Shown piece by piece: positions 26,023 to 34,391 of a stretch of 64,000 nucleotides of DNA (position 1 is its first letter; the number at the start of each line of letters is the position of its first letter). The notes below the pieces were generated by a model, which was not told the origin of the DNA, did no database searches, and worked only from the letters and a program-made list of their open reading frames with translations. The stretch covers positions 248,001 through 312,000 of the forward strand of contig JAEUKE010000153.1 of the NCBI GenBank assembly GCA_016794345.1. The letters run 5' to 3'. A program made the translations under genes and the position numbers. The DNA is from Myxococcales bacterium (GTDB taxonomy: Bacteria; Myxococcota_A; Polyangia; Polyangiales; Polyangiaceae).

Positions 26023-28133
26023 GCGATCCCGCGGACAAGGGCCGAAGCGACTTTCTCACCGAGGCCGAAGAGATCGTCGAGGGCCTGGGGCGGGACCTCG
26101 TCCTCTTGGACGAGTCGCTCCGGTCCGGCTCGGCCGACCCGGATGTCGTCAACGACCTGTTCCGCGGCGTCCACACGCTGAAGGGGCTCGCGGGGCTCTT
26201 CGGCGCCCAGCACCTCGGCTCGCTCTCTCACGAGCTCGAGGCGAAGCTCGACGCCATCCGGCTCGGCCGCGCGGCGCTCAACAACGACGCGCTCGATCTG
26301 TTGTTCCGCGCGCTCGAGCTCTACCACCGGCTCCTCCTCGCCGAAAAAGAGGGGGCCGCGCCGCCGCTGCGCGAGCTCGAGGAGCTCGTCGGCAAGCTCG
26401 AAGGCAGCTCCCAGAGGCCCGAGGCCGGAGGAGGCGCGGAGGAGCTCGATCTCGACCCGAGCATCTTCGCGGTGCTCACGGAGTACGAAGAACATCGGCT
26501 CCGCGTCAACGTGAGCGCGAACCTGCGGGTCTTCAGGCTCCGCGTCTCGTTTGCGCTCCTGACGATCGACGACTCCCTCGAGCGGCTCAAGGCGGCCGCG
26601 AAGCCACACGGGGAGATCATCACCTACCTGCCCACGGGGGAGGGCGACGCGGACTCGATCGAGCTCGACATCCTCATGGCGTCTCGGGAATCGGCCGAGA
26701 CCCTGACGGATCTCTTCGCCTCGAGCGGCGTGACCGTGTCCGAGGTCCCGCGCAAGCGCGGGGCGGCGACGCCCTCGTACGCCCCAAAGCCCGCGGAGGT
26801 CGAGCCGCACGACGTCGCGATCGGTCCGCCCGCGGCGCTCCCCGAGCGCCGCTCGTCGATCCCGCCCCCGCTCGATCCACGCGCCGTCGGCACCGTCCGG
26901 AGCATCACCCAGACGGTGCGCGTGGACATCCAGAAGCTCGACCGCCTGATGAACGCCGTGAGCGAGCTCGCCATCGTGAAGTCCTCGCTGGATCGGCTCT
27001 TCGATCGGATCCGCCCGGTCGGGGTCGACCGCGCGACGGCGTCCGAGCTCGTCCGGCTGAGCCGCACCTTCGACCGCCAGCTCGAGGCCATGCAGCAGGG
27101 CATCCTCGAGGTCCGCATGGTCCCGCTCGGGCAGCTGTTCGAGCGGCTGTCGCGGGTCGCGCGCCAGGTGAGCCGTGACATCGGCAAGCAGTTCAACCTC
27201 GTCATCACCGGCGCCGAGACCGAGGTCGACAAGCTGATCGTGGAGGAGCTCTCCGATCCGCTCATGCACATGATGCGCAACGCGATCGATCACGGCATCG
27301 AGCCGGTCGAGTCGCGGACCGCGCAGGGCAAGCCCGTCGTCGGGACCGTCGCGCTCAACGCGTTCCAGAAGGGCAACCACGTCGTCATCGAGCTCGAGGA
27401 CGACGGCGCCGGCATCGACACCGAGCGCGTGCTCGAGATCGCGCTCCAGCGTGGCCTCATCAACCCGGCCGACGTCCGCTCGACCAGCCGCCGCGAGGTG
27501 CTGGGCCTCATCTTCTTGCCGGGGCTCTCGACCCGCAAGGAGGCCAGCGAGACCTCGGGCCGCGGCGTAGGGATGGACGTCGTGAAGACGAACATCGCGA
27601 AGCTCGGCGGCGTCATCGACGTGCAGAGCGAGGTGGGAATCGGCACGAAGTTCACGATCACGCTGCCGATCACGCTGGCGATCATCAGGGTCCTCCTGGT
27701 GGAGGTCTCCGACCACGTCTTCGCGATCCCGCTGGCCAACGTGCGGGAGGCGGTGACCCTCGACGAGTCCGGCGTCTTCACGGTCGACGAGCACGAGGCG
27801 ATGACGTTGCGCGGGACGTCGCTCCGCCTGCTCCGGCTGAACAACCATTTCAACCTCGAGCCGCGGCGGCGCGCGCCGGTCAAGAACGCGAAGCGCTACG
27901 TGGTCGTCACGACGGCGGGCTCGAATCGGATCGGCCTCGTGGTCGACCGCCTTGTCGGCGGCCAGGACGTGGTGATGAAGGCCCTCGGCCCCTCGCTGCG
28001 CGCGGTCAAGGGCTTCGCAGGCGCCGCCGAGCTGGGAGACCAACGCCTCGGCCTGGTCATCGACACACCCAGCATCGTGGACGAGGTCATGAGCTCCGAG
28101 CTGCGCCGCGTCGCGCAAGGAAAACACGCCTGA
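26019..28133 (+). CDS. cheA: Chemotaxis-type histidine kinase CheA
   Basis: A 704-residue kinase of the chemosensory type. The HPt domain carries phospho-acceptor His52 (VHTLKGLAG). A middle domain (about 150-245, with GEIITYLP) is followed by the dimerisation helices (about 305-370), the ATPase with N box HMMRNAIDHGIE, G1 DDGAGID, F box GLSTRKE and G2 GRGVGMD, and a C-terminal CheW-like domain. The kinase should be active. The GTG start overlaps the rlmN stop in GTGA and the stop overlaps the next ATG by one base. No receptor, CheY, CheB or CheR gene is in the window. Confidence 0.93.
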   Translation: MSDPADKGRSDFLTEAEEIVEGLGRDLVLLDESLRSGSADPDVVNDLFRGVHTLKGLAGLFGAQHLGSLSHELEAKLDAIRLGRAALNNDALDLLFRALELYHRLLLAEKEGAAPPLRELEELVGKLEGSSQRPEAGGGAEELDLDPSIFAVLTEYEEHRLRVNVSANLRVFRLRVSFALLTIDDSLERLKAAAKPHGEIITYLPTGEGDADSIELDILMASRESAETLTDLFASSGVTVSEVPRKRGAATPSYAPKPAEVEPHDVAIGPPAALPERRSSIPPPLDPRAVGTVRSITQTVRVDIQKLDRLMNAVSELAIVKSSLDRLFDRIRPVGVDRATASELVRLSRTFDRQLEAMQQGILEVRMVPLGQLFERLSRVARQVSRDIGKQFNLVITGAETEVDKLIVEELSDPLMHMMRNAIDHGIEPVESRTAQGKPVVGTVALNAFQKGNHVVIELEDDGAGIDTERVLEIALQRGLINPADVRSTSRREVLGLIFLPGLSTRKEASETSGRGVGMDVVKTNIAKLGGVIDVQSEVGIGTKFTITLPITLAIIRVLLVEVSDHVFAIPLANVREAVTLDESGVFTVDEHEAMTLRGTSLRLLRLNNHFNLEPRRRAPVKNAKRYVVVTTAGSNRIGLVVDRLVGGQDVVMKALGPSLRAVKGFAGAAELGDQRLGLVIDTPSIVDEVMSSELRRVAQGKHA

Positions 28134-28642
28134 TGGGATCCCTCGCGCGCCGCGATCGCACGAAGCGGGAAGGCCTGTCGACGGCCGAGTCCACCCTGAC
28201 GGAGTACATCGCCTTCCGCGTGGCGACGGCCACGTTCGGCATCGCCGTGTCGCTCGTCCGCGAGATCGTGCGGAGCGCACACATCACGCCCGTCCCCCGC
28301 GCCCCCGAGTCCATCGTGGGCATCACGAGCTTCCGCGGCCGCATCGTGACAATCGTGGACCTCGGCCGGCGGCTCGGGCTCGCGTGCAGCGTCCTGCCCA
28401 TGGAAGAGGGGCTGCCGGGCCAGGGCAGCCGGGTCCGCATCCTGATGATCGACATCGGCTCGGAGACCGTGGGGCTCCTGGTGGACGAGGTGCTCATGGT
28501 GCACCGCCTCGGTCCGCTCGACGTCGAGCGCGCGACACACGCGGTCGGTCCCGACGTCGACCGCCACGTCGCCGGCATCGCGCGGCCGGGTGACGGGACC
28601 GAGGTCATCCTGCTGCTCGACGCGAAGGCGCTGGTAACATGA
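28133..28642 (+). CDS. cheW: Chemosensory adaptor CheW
   Basis: A 169-residue CheW-fold adaptor that links receptors to CheA. The CheW domain (about 22-165) includes YIAFRVATATFGIAV, VPRAPESIVGITSFRGRIVTIVDL and GLLVDEV. The ATG overlaps the cheA stop in TGATG, so both are made together. An N-terminal basic extension of about 20 residues is extra. Confidence 0.9.
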   Translation: MGSLARRDRTKREGLSTAESTLTEYIAFRVATATFGIAVSLVREIVRSAHITPVPRAPESIVGITSFRGRIVTIVDLGRRLGLACSVLPMEEGLPGQGSRVRILMIDIGSETVGLLVDEVLMVHRLGPLDVERATHAVGPDVDRHVAGIARPGDGTEVILLLDAKALVT

Positions 28643-28652
28643 GGTCCCGCTC

Positions 28653-29153
28653 ATGAGCCTGAAGCTCGCGTTTGGTCGCGACGAGCAGCTGAAGGAGCCG
28701 AGGCGCCCCGAGGGCCGCACCCTGGTGCGTTTCTACGTGGGGGACACCTGCTACGCGTTCGACGTGGGCGCCGTCGAGGAGGTCGCCAACCCGGCCACGC
28801 TCACCACGCTCCCCGACATGGGCGCGGCGGTCGCCGGGGTGACGGATCACCGCGGGCGTGTCATTCCGGTCGTCGACCTGCGCGCCAAATACGGCGTCCG
28901 TGAGACCCTCGGCCGACACACGAAATGGGTGCTCATGCGCTCGGCGTACGGGCTCGTCGGCTTCGTGGTCGATCGCGTGCTCGACGTCGTCTCGGCGAGC
29001 GGGCCCATGAGCCCACCGCCGCGCCTCGGCGCCGTCGGATCGCGGGCGATCGTGGGTGTGGTCAACGTCGACGGGCTGCTCGTGTTCATCCTCGACGAAG
29101 ACGCGGAGGCGAGCGTCATCGCCAACGTCGACCTCTCGGCCGTCGGCGGCTGA
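28653..29153 (+). CDS. Second CheW-like adaptor
   Basis: A 166-residue CheW-fold protein with VRFYVGDTCYAFDVGAVEEV, LPDMGAAVAGVTDHRGRVIPVVDL and GFVVDRVLDVV. It differs considerably from the CheW 10 bases upstream, so it is not a recent duplicate. TAACAT at 28635-28640 could give it an additional promoter, and GAGG precedes the start. Two adaptors with one CheA suggest two receptor inputs or an array-specific adaptor. Confidence 0.85.
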   Translation: MSLKLAFGRDEQLKEPRRPEGRTLVRFYVGDTCYAFDVGAVEEVANPATLTTLPDMGAAVAGVTDHRGRVIPVVDLRAKYGVRETLGRHTKWVLMRSAYGLVGFVVDRVLDVVSASGPMSPPPRLGAVGSRAIVGVVNVDGLLVFILDEDAEASVIANVDLSAVGG

Positions 29154-29172
29154 TACCCGGGCCTCGCGAGGT

Positions 29173-29178
29173 TATCTT
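29173..29178 (+). promoter_or_regulatory. TATCTT -10-like hexamer before ATG 29185
   Basis: TATCTT ends six bases before the ATG; the intervening TCAAGC is not a ribosome-binding site. Confidence 0.45.
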
Positions 29179-29184
29179 TCAAGC

Positions 29185-29739
29185 ATGATCACCCTCGTCG
29201 GCATCTCGGGCAGCCTGCGCCGCGCTTCGTTCAATTCGAGCCTCCTCGGCGCCGCCGCGGCCCTCGCGCCGGAGGGCTCCAGGATCGAGATCGCCAGCAT
29301 CCGGGAGTTTCCGCTCTACGACGGCGATCTCGAGGCCGAGCGCGGCGTCCCCGCGGCGGTGACCGCGCTGAAGGATCGCATCGCGCTCGCCCAGGGTGTG
29401 CTGATCGCCACGCCCGAGTACAACGGGTCCATCCCCGGCGTCCTCAAGAACGCCATCGACTGGCTCTCCCGGCCCGCGCAGGACATCGGGCGTGTCTTCG
29501 GCGATCGCCCCGTAGCGGTGATGGGCGCGACCCCCGGTCGCGCGGGGACGATCTTGTCGCAGGCAGCGTGGTTGCCGGTGCTTCGCCACCTGAACGCTCG
29601 GCCCTTCTTCGGCGCCCGGCTGATGGTCTCGAGCGCCGGCAGCGTGTTCGACGCCGAGGGCACGCTGGTGGACGAGGGCATCAAGAAGCAGCTGACCTCG
29701 TTCCTCGAAGGCTTCGTGGCTTTCGCGCGACCGCGCTGA
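29185..29739 (+). CDS. NAD(P)H-dependent FMN reductase
   Basis: A 184-residue flavodoxin-like reductase. GISGSLRRASFNSSLL is the FMN phosphate loop, and PEYNGSIPGVLKNAIDWLSR is the signature of the ChrR/YieF-type NADPH-dependent FMN reductases. Such enzymes reduce quinones, azo compounds or metal ions with bound FMN. Length is normal for the family. It stands alone between the chemosensory genes and a PDZ remnant. Confidence 0.9.
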   Translation: MITLVGISGSLRRASFNSSLLGAAAALAPEGSRIEIASIREFPLYDGDLEAERGVPAAVTALKDRIALAQGVLIATPEYNGSIPGVLKNAIDWLSRPAQDIGRVFGDRPVAVMGATPGRAGTILSQAAWLPVLRHLNARPFFGARLMVSSAGSVFDAEGTLVDEGIKKQLTSFLEGFVAFARPR

Positions 29740-29915
29740 TCGCCCGAGTCGAGGCTCCCCAGGACGTCATCCTCGAGGTGAGCGGGCAGGTCGTGAAGAA
29801 CGCCGAGCAGGCGACACGCGCGATGCGCGACGCGCCTCGCGACAAGCCCCTGCTGCTCAAGCTCGAGCGCCGTGACCGGACGCTCTTCGTGGCGCTCGAG
29901 CCGGCGAGCTCCTGA
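29740..29915 (+). pseudogene. Remnant of a PDZ domain (HtrA-like C-terminus)
   Basis: In the frame beginning just after the reductase stop, about 58 residues read as the second half of a PDZ domain: DVILEVSGQVV, then KNAEQATRAMRDA, KPLLLKLERRDRTLFVAL and a stop. The first half of the domain, including the peptide-binding GLG-like loop, and any start codon are missing. It is most simply the broken tail of an HtrA/DegP-type protease gene. Confidence 0.5.
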
Positions 29916-29933
29916 CGACGGCTCGCGCGGCGC

Positions 29934-31886
29934 TCAGCGCCGGTGACGCGGGCGTCCGCGCGCGCCGCGGCTCGCGGCAGGCGCCGAGCCGCTCGCGCGC
30001 CTCAGGTAGATCGGCAGCGCGCCCTTTCCGGCGGCGGGAGGGACGAGGCAACGAGGCCCGGTGCCGATGAGGTCGCCGCGGCCCGCGCGACGGAGCGCCT
30101 CCCGCGCTTCGTCGTGGTGAGCGGGGTCCCAATACAAAAGCAGCGCCTTCTGCAGCCGCTTCTCCTCCATGCCTTTGGCGGTGTAGACCGGCTCGCGCGA
30201 GAGCGGATCGATGCCCGTGTAGTACATGCACGTCGCCATCGACATGGGCGTCGGGATGAAGTCCTGGACCTGCCGGGGTCGCATGTTGCGCGCCTTCAGC
30301 CAGAGCGCGAGGTCCACCATGTCCACGAGCGTGGAGCCGGGGTGGCCCGAGATGAAATAGGGCACGAGGAACTGCTGCTTGCCAGACTCCTCGCTGGCGC
30401 AGCTGAACGCGCTGGCGAAGCGCTCGTACGACTCGATGCCGGGCTTCTTCATCTTGTCGAGCACCTCTTTCTTGCTGTGCTCCGGTGCGACCGAGAGCTG
30501 ACCGCCGGTGTGGTGCTCGGCGAGCTGGCGCACGAACTCCGGCGAGCGCTCCGCGAGGTCGTAGCGCACGCCGGAGGCCAGGAAGACCTTCTTGATCCCC
30601 GGCTCGCTCCGCACGCGCTTCATGACGTCGAGCAGCGGCTGGTGATCGGTCACCAGGTTCTCGCAGATGCCCGGATGAACGCAGGAGAGGCGACGACACG
30701 CCTTTTCGATGCCTTCGTCTTTGCAGCGCATCTGGTACATGTTCGCGGTCGGCCCGCCGAGATCGGTGATGGTGCCGTGGAAGTCGCCCATCCGGCGGAG
30801 CGCCCGCACCTCCCGGAGGATGCTCTCCGCCGAACGCGACTGGATGATCCGGCCCTCGTGCTCGGTGATGGAGCAGAACGTGCAGCCGCCGAAGCAGCCG
30901 CGCATGGTGACGATGGAGTGCTTCACCGTCTCGAACGCGGGGATCGGCTCGCCGTAGGACGGGTGCGGCGCGCGAGCGAAGGGCAGATCGTACAGGCCGT
31001 CCATCAGGGCGGTGTCGAGGGGCTGGGCCGGCGGGTTGAAGTAGATGGCCTGACGCCCGTGGGGTTGGCAGAGCCGCCTGCCATTGCCGGGGTTGGTCTC
31101 GAACTGGAAGGCCCGAGACATCTCAGCGAAGGCCTGCTTGTCGGTCGACACCTCCTCGAAGCTCGGGAGAAAGAGGACCTTCTCGTCTCCCACGAAGCGC
31201 GAGCGCGGGAGGTCCTCCCATTCGCCGGGGTTCATCACGAAGGCCGTGCCTCGGACGTCGCGCAGCGCGGAGATGGCCTCCCCGCGCGCGAGCCGATCGG
31301 CGATCTCCCAGACCGGCCGCTCGCCCATCCCGAACACCAGCAAGCTGGCCTTGGCGTCGAGCAAGATCCCGCGCCGGACGGAGTCCGACCAGTAGTCGTA
31401 ATGGGCGATCCTCCGCAGCGACGCCTCGATGCCCCCGAGCACGATGGGGACGTCCGCGCCGAACGCTTGTCGGCAGAGATTCGAGTAGACGATGGTGGCG
31501 CGATTCGGACGCATGTTCGAGCGCCCGCCCGGTGAGTACTGGTCCTTCTCCCGCACCTTCTTCTGCGCGGTGAGCTTGTTGAGCATCGAGTCGAGGTTGC
31601 CGGCGGTGACCCCCACGAAGAGCCGCGGCTTGCCCATCCGCGCGATGTCCTCCGGCGAGTCCCAGCGGGGCTGCGCGACGATCCCGACCTTGTAGCCCCG
31701 TCCCTCGAGGAAGCGCCCGATCAACGCCGGCGCGAAGGCCGGGTGATCGACGTACGCGTCGCCGGAGACCAGCAACACGTCGAGCTCTTCCCAGCCGCGG
31801 CTTCGCATCTCCTCTCGCGTCGTCGGCAAAAAACGCGCGTCACGTGCCGGCGCCTTGGAATTCTTGCGCAGAGGGACCAGAGCCAC
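29934..31886 (-). CDS. YgiQ-family radical SAM protein
   Basis: A 650-residue radical SAM protein of the YgiQ type. The N-terminal region has DVLLVSGDAYVDHP, and the cluster motif is CFGGCTFC near the middle, with TDLGGPTANMY and SVAPEHSKKEVLDKMKKP following as in the family. A basic, low-complexity tail (SRGARGRPRHRR) ends it. The family's reaction is not established. The GTG at 31886 is chosen; TATAAG six bases upstream and an AAGGA that partly overlaps it are the only signals. Divergent from the exported protein at 32064. Confidence 0.88.
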   Translation of the reverse strand: MALVPLRKNSKAPARDARFLPTTREEMRSRGWEELDVLLVSGDAYVDHPAFAPALIGRFLEGRGYKVGIVAQPRWDSPEDIARMGKPRLFVGVTAGNLDSMLNKLTAQKKVREKDQYSPGGRSNMRPNRATIVYSNLCRQAFGADVPIVLGGIEASLRRIAHYDYWSDSVRRGILLDAKASLLVFGMGERPVWEIADRLARGEAISALRDVRGTAFVMNPGEWEDLPRSRFVGDEKVLFLPSFEEVSTDKQAFAEMSRAFQFETNPGNGRRLCQPHGRQAIYFNPPAQPLDTALMDGLYDLPFARAPHPSYGEPIPAFETVKHSIVTMRGCFGGCTFCSITEHEGRIIQSRSAESILREVRALRRMGDFHGTITDLGGPTANMYQMRCKDEGIEKACRRLSCVHPGICENLVTDHQPLLDVMKRVRSEPGIKKVFLASGVRYDLAERSPEFVRQLAEHHTGGQLSVAPEHSKKEVLDKMKKPGIESYERFASAFSCASEESGKQQFLVPYFISGHPGSTLVDMVDLALWLKARNMRPRQVQDFIPTPMSMATCMYYTGIDPLSREPVYTAKGMEEKRLQKALLLYWDPAHHDEAREALRRAGRGDLIGTGPRCLVPPAAGKGALPIYLRRASGSAPAASRGARGRPRHRR

Positions 31887-31892
31887 TCGGTC

Positions 31893-31898
31893 CTTATA
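31893..31898 (-). promoter_or_regulatory. TATAAG -10-like hexamer before GTG 31886 (minus strand)
   Basis: On the minus strand TATAAG ends six bases before the GTG. It overlaps AAGGA, so it could serve as a -10 box or, through AAGGA, as a ribosome-binding site, but not easily both. Confidence 0.4.
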
Positions 31899-32034
31899 GC
31901 GCGGCCCGCGTGGCTGCCGAGGCGCAACGGACACGCGCCGCGCCTTTCGAATCTGCAACCGAGGCTGAGCCGACAAGACCTCACCTCCCGAGCTCGGGTC
32001 CGCGGCGCGCTCCCTCTCGCGTCGTCGCCTCCGC

Positions 32035-32050
32035 TGGCACGAAGCCTGCT
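32035..32050 (+). promoter_or_regulatory. Sigma54-like -24/-12 site before the exported protein at 32064
   Basis: TGGCACG-AAGC-CTGCT matches the TGGCACG-N4-TTGCW consensus except for one base, with GG and GC correctly spaced. Transcription would then start about three bases before the ATG. A TAGCGC hexamer at 32052-32057 offers a competing reading. Confidence 0.35.
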
Positions 32051-32063
32051 CTAGCGCCCCGCC

Positions 32064-33371
32064 ATGAAACGGCTTGCTCCTCTCGTATCTTCGGCGGCGC
32101 TCCTGGCCGCCGGCTTGTCCGCCCGACCGGCGCTCGCACAAGACGCGGCCGAGGGCCCCACGGCGCCCGCCAAGGTCACCGATGACGCCGGTGGTCCTGC
32201 GCAGGAAGGAAAGTCCGACGCGACCGCGAAGCCCGAAGAGGTGAAGCGTGTCGACGGGTGGTCCCCGGGCCTCGCCCTCGGCGCGACGTTCAACCTCGTC
32301 GACTCGCGCTCGGTCGTCGGCCAGCAAGAAGGCACGACCTTCATTCTCGGCGCCGCGATCGACGGGTCCCTCGATTTCAACCAAGACGTCCACGAGTGGC
32401 GCAACAGCTTGAAGGCCTCCGCCGGCACCACGCGAACGCCGTCCATCGACGAGTTCCTCAAGAGCGACGACGGCCTCGTCTTCGAGACCATCTACCTGCT
32501 CCACCTCCTCGAGGTGTTCGGCCCCTACGCACGCTTTGCGCTCGACACGCAGATGTTCCCCGGGATGGACGTGCGCGCGGCGCGGGTGGACTACGCGATC
32601 GCCAACCTCGACGGGACGACGACGAACCTGCGAGGCCGGCGCCTCGAGCTGACGGATCCGTTTGCTCCGCTCAACCTGCGCGAGTCGCTCGGCGTGTTCT
32701 ATCAGCCGCTCCGCGAGGAGCGCATCAACCTCGAAGCGCGGGCCGGCCTCGGCGCCGTGGAGACGCTCGCCGAGGGGAACCTCGCGGTGGACGACGACGA
32801 CACGACCGCGGCGGTCGAGGTGAAGGCGCTCGACGACTCCTACCTCGTCGGCGCGGAGGCCGTCGTGAACGTCTGGGGCTTCTTCGACGAGACGAAATAC
32901 GTGAGCTACACGGCCGGCCTCGGCGTCCTCATCCCGTTCGTGACGAGCGAGCTGCCTGCAGGCGACGACCGCGGCTTGATCGAGCTCACGAACGTCGAGG
33001 GCAATGCAGGGCTCAACGTGAAGCTCTTCGATTGGGCCTCGCTCGGCTATCGATTCGTCGTCACGCGCCAGCCGCTGCTCGTCGACCAATGGCAGGTCCA
33101 GAACAACCTGCTCCTGACGATCGGCGCAGCGTGGGGCAGCAAGGCGCCGAAGCCCGAGGAGCCGAAGTGTGATTGCCCGCCGCCGCCTCCGCCGGCGCCG
33201 GAGGGTGAGCCGAAGGCGGCGCCGCCCGCGGCACCCGCGCCCGCGCCTGCCACGCCGCCGCCCGCAGCGCCGCCTGCCCCCGCGGCTCCGCCGGCCGACC
33301 AACCTGCACCTGCACCTGCACCTGCACCTGCACCTGCACCTGCACCTGCACCCGCTCCCCCCGCGCCCTGA
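32064..33371 (+). CDS. Exported beta-rich protein with Pro/Ala tail
   Basis: A 435-residue protein with a signal peptide (cleavage near ALAQ, residue 26). Residues about 65-355 alternate hydrophobic and polar residues with many aromatic strand ends, resembling an outer-membrane or DUF3078-like barrel (HEWRNSLKASAG, YLLHLLEVFGPYARFALDTQMF). The tail (about 365-435) is Pro/Ala-rich, begins with CDC, and ends in a Pro-Ala repeat encoded by a perfect hexanucleotide array. The tail could cross the periplasm or peptidoglycan. Function unknown. Confidence 0.7.
   Translation: MKRLAPLVSSAALLAAGLSARPALAQDAAEGPTAPAKVTDDAGGPAQEGKSDATAKPEEVKRVDGWSPGLALGATFNLVDSRSVVGQQEGTTFILGAAIDGSLDFNQDVHEWRNSLKASAGTTRTPSIDEFLKSDDGLVFETIYLLHLLEVFGPYARFALDTQMFPGMDVRAARVDYAIANLDGTTTNLRGRRLELTDPFAPLNLRESLGVFYQPLREERINLEARAGLGAVETLAEGNLAVDDDDTTAAVEVKALDDSYLVGAEAVVNVWGFFDETKYVSYTAGLGVLIPFVTSELPAGDDRGLIELTNVEGNAGLNVKLFDWASLGYRFVVTRQPLLVDQWQVQNNLLLTIGAAWGSKAPKPEEPKCDCPPPPPPAPEGEPKAAPPAAPAPAPATPPPAAPPAPAAPPADQPAPAPAPAPAPAPAPAPAPPAP
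33303..33350 (+). repeat. Perfect hexanucleotide array (CCTGCA)8
   Basis: Eight exact copies of CCTGCA in 48 bases, in frame, encoding eight Pro-Ala pairs. Unit length six means copy-number change would lengthen or shorten the tail without shifting the frame. Confidence 0.95.
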
Positions 33372-33382
33372 GACACGCCACC

Positions 33383-33640
33383 ATGAAACACTTCTTCCGA
33401 ACCATTGCCTTCGCCTCGGTCCTGGCGACGGCCGCTTGTGACCATTACAGCACCCAGGACGCCTACGCGAAGTGCTCGGAGATCGTCGAGGTGACGGAGG
33501 GCGTCGAGTCCGCGCTCTTCGAGCAGTGCGTCGCCTGTTACGAAAACTGCGGCGACGAATGCAACCAGCCGCGCCTCGACCGATTCGTCTGTCCCGACCA
33601 GGAAGAGACGTCGGCCGGCGGCGCCGGCGGCGGCAGCTGA
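33383..33640 (+). CDS. Small Cys-rich lipoprotein
   Basis: An 85-residue lipoprotein with lipobox TAAC (Cys19) and then five more cysteines in CSEIVE, CVACYENCGDEC and VCPDQ segments, ending in a Gly-rich tail. The cysteine spacing could hold disulfides or a small metal site. It follows the barrel-like protein by 11 bases and precedes another Cys-rich lipoprotein by two bases, so the three form a unit. No family recognised. Confidence 0.7.
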   Translation: MKHFFRTIAFASVLATAACDHYSTQDAYAKCSEIVEVTEGVESALFEQCVACYENCGDECNQPRLDRFVCPDQEETSAGGAGGGS

Positions 33641-33642
33641 GG

Positions 33643-34233
33643 GTGCGACGGGTCGGAGGGGGGCTCTGGCTGGTGGTGGTCGCGAGCTGCGCCAGCGAAG
33701 CTGGGCGCCCCGCGTCGGGTGAAGGCGCGACCACCACGCCCGTCGCCACGGAGTCTCACTCCGTCGCGGTGGCGGGCGCAGCTGCGCCAGCCAGGAGCGC
33801 AACCGCGTCGAGCGCGAGCCCTCCGCCCGCGCACAGCACCGCGATGAGCGCTCCGTCCGCTCCGGAGCCATCCGCGAGCGAGCCGGCCACGCCACCGCGC
33901 CTACACGTTCCGGGCGCGACCGCGTGCACCGACGCCGAGACCGACCGAAGCTGGTGCGCGCGAGGGGGCCGCAGCGGGGAATGCATCGACGGCACGTGTG
34001 TCACCCCTGCGACCTGCTCGGCCTATTGCACCGCCGTGGCCGCGCGCGAGAACGACTGCCTCGCGCCCATCGACGCGGAGTGCGCGAAGGTGCCCGCGTG
34101 CGTGCACGATACGAAGAAGGTGCACGACGTCTGCCGACGCCTACGCCAGCAGGAGGCCGCGATCTGCCGCACGTATGTTTGTGAGCGCATCCAGGCGATG
34201 CCGCGCCCGCCCATGTCGGACAGCAGGGACTGA
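33643..34233 (+). CDS. Cys-rich lipoprotein of unknown function
   Basis: A 196-residue protein. The GTG at 33643, two bases after the previous stop, gives a short signal segment ending in lipobox VASC (Cys16). A Ser/Ala/Pro/Thr linker of about 80 residues leads to a compact domain with about ten cysteines (CTDAETDRSWC, CIDGTC, CSAYC, CLAPIDAEC, ...). Third member of the exported set starting at 32064. The 113 bases after it show no gene. Confidence 0.65.
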   Translation: MRRVGGGLWLVVVASCASEAGRPASGEGATTTPVATESHSVAVAGAAAPARSATASSASPPPAHSTAMSAPSAPEPSASEPATPPRLHVPGATACTDAETDRSWCARGGRSGECIDGTCVTPATCSAYCTAVAARENDCLAPIDAECAKVPACVHDTKKVHDVCRRLRQQEAAICRTYVCERIQAMPRPPMSDSRD

Positions 34234-34377
34234 AGCGGCGTCCCTCCGCGCAGCGACTCGACGAACCTGCGCAGGTCCAGCCAGCGGGTCCGCGAGGAAG
34301 CATGTTGCCGTGAGACTCTTACGCGGTCGTCCCGGCACGGTACCAGATGGGCGCACCGAAGTCCGCGAGATGCCTGC

Positions 34378-34383
34378 TACCAT
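34378..34383 (+). promoter_or_regulatory. TACCAT -10-like hexamer before GTG 34392
   Basis: TACCAT ends eight bases before the GTG and lies downstream of the alternative ATG at 34347, which decides the start used here. Confidence 0.4.
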
Positions 34384-34391
34384 CGGCCGGA

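Noticed and set aside
25005..28280. 1091-codon minus-strand frame opposite rlmN and cheA
   Set aside because: Shadow of two clearly identified genes; no domain of its own.
29568..29739. Upstream part of the frame containing the PDZ remnant, starting at ATG 29568
   Set aside because: It is out of frame within the flavin reductase gene and Arg-rich; only the part after the reductase stop resembles a protein domain.
33303..33350. Possible CRISPR-like array
   Set aside because: The units are six bases with no spacers; it is a coding microsatellite.
31887..33749. N-terminal extension of the YgiQ gene upstream of GTG 31886
   Set aside because: It runs antisense through the exported barrel-like protein and reads as Arg-rich low-complexity sequence; family length and start signals fit 31886.
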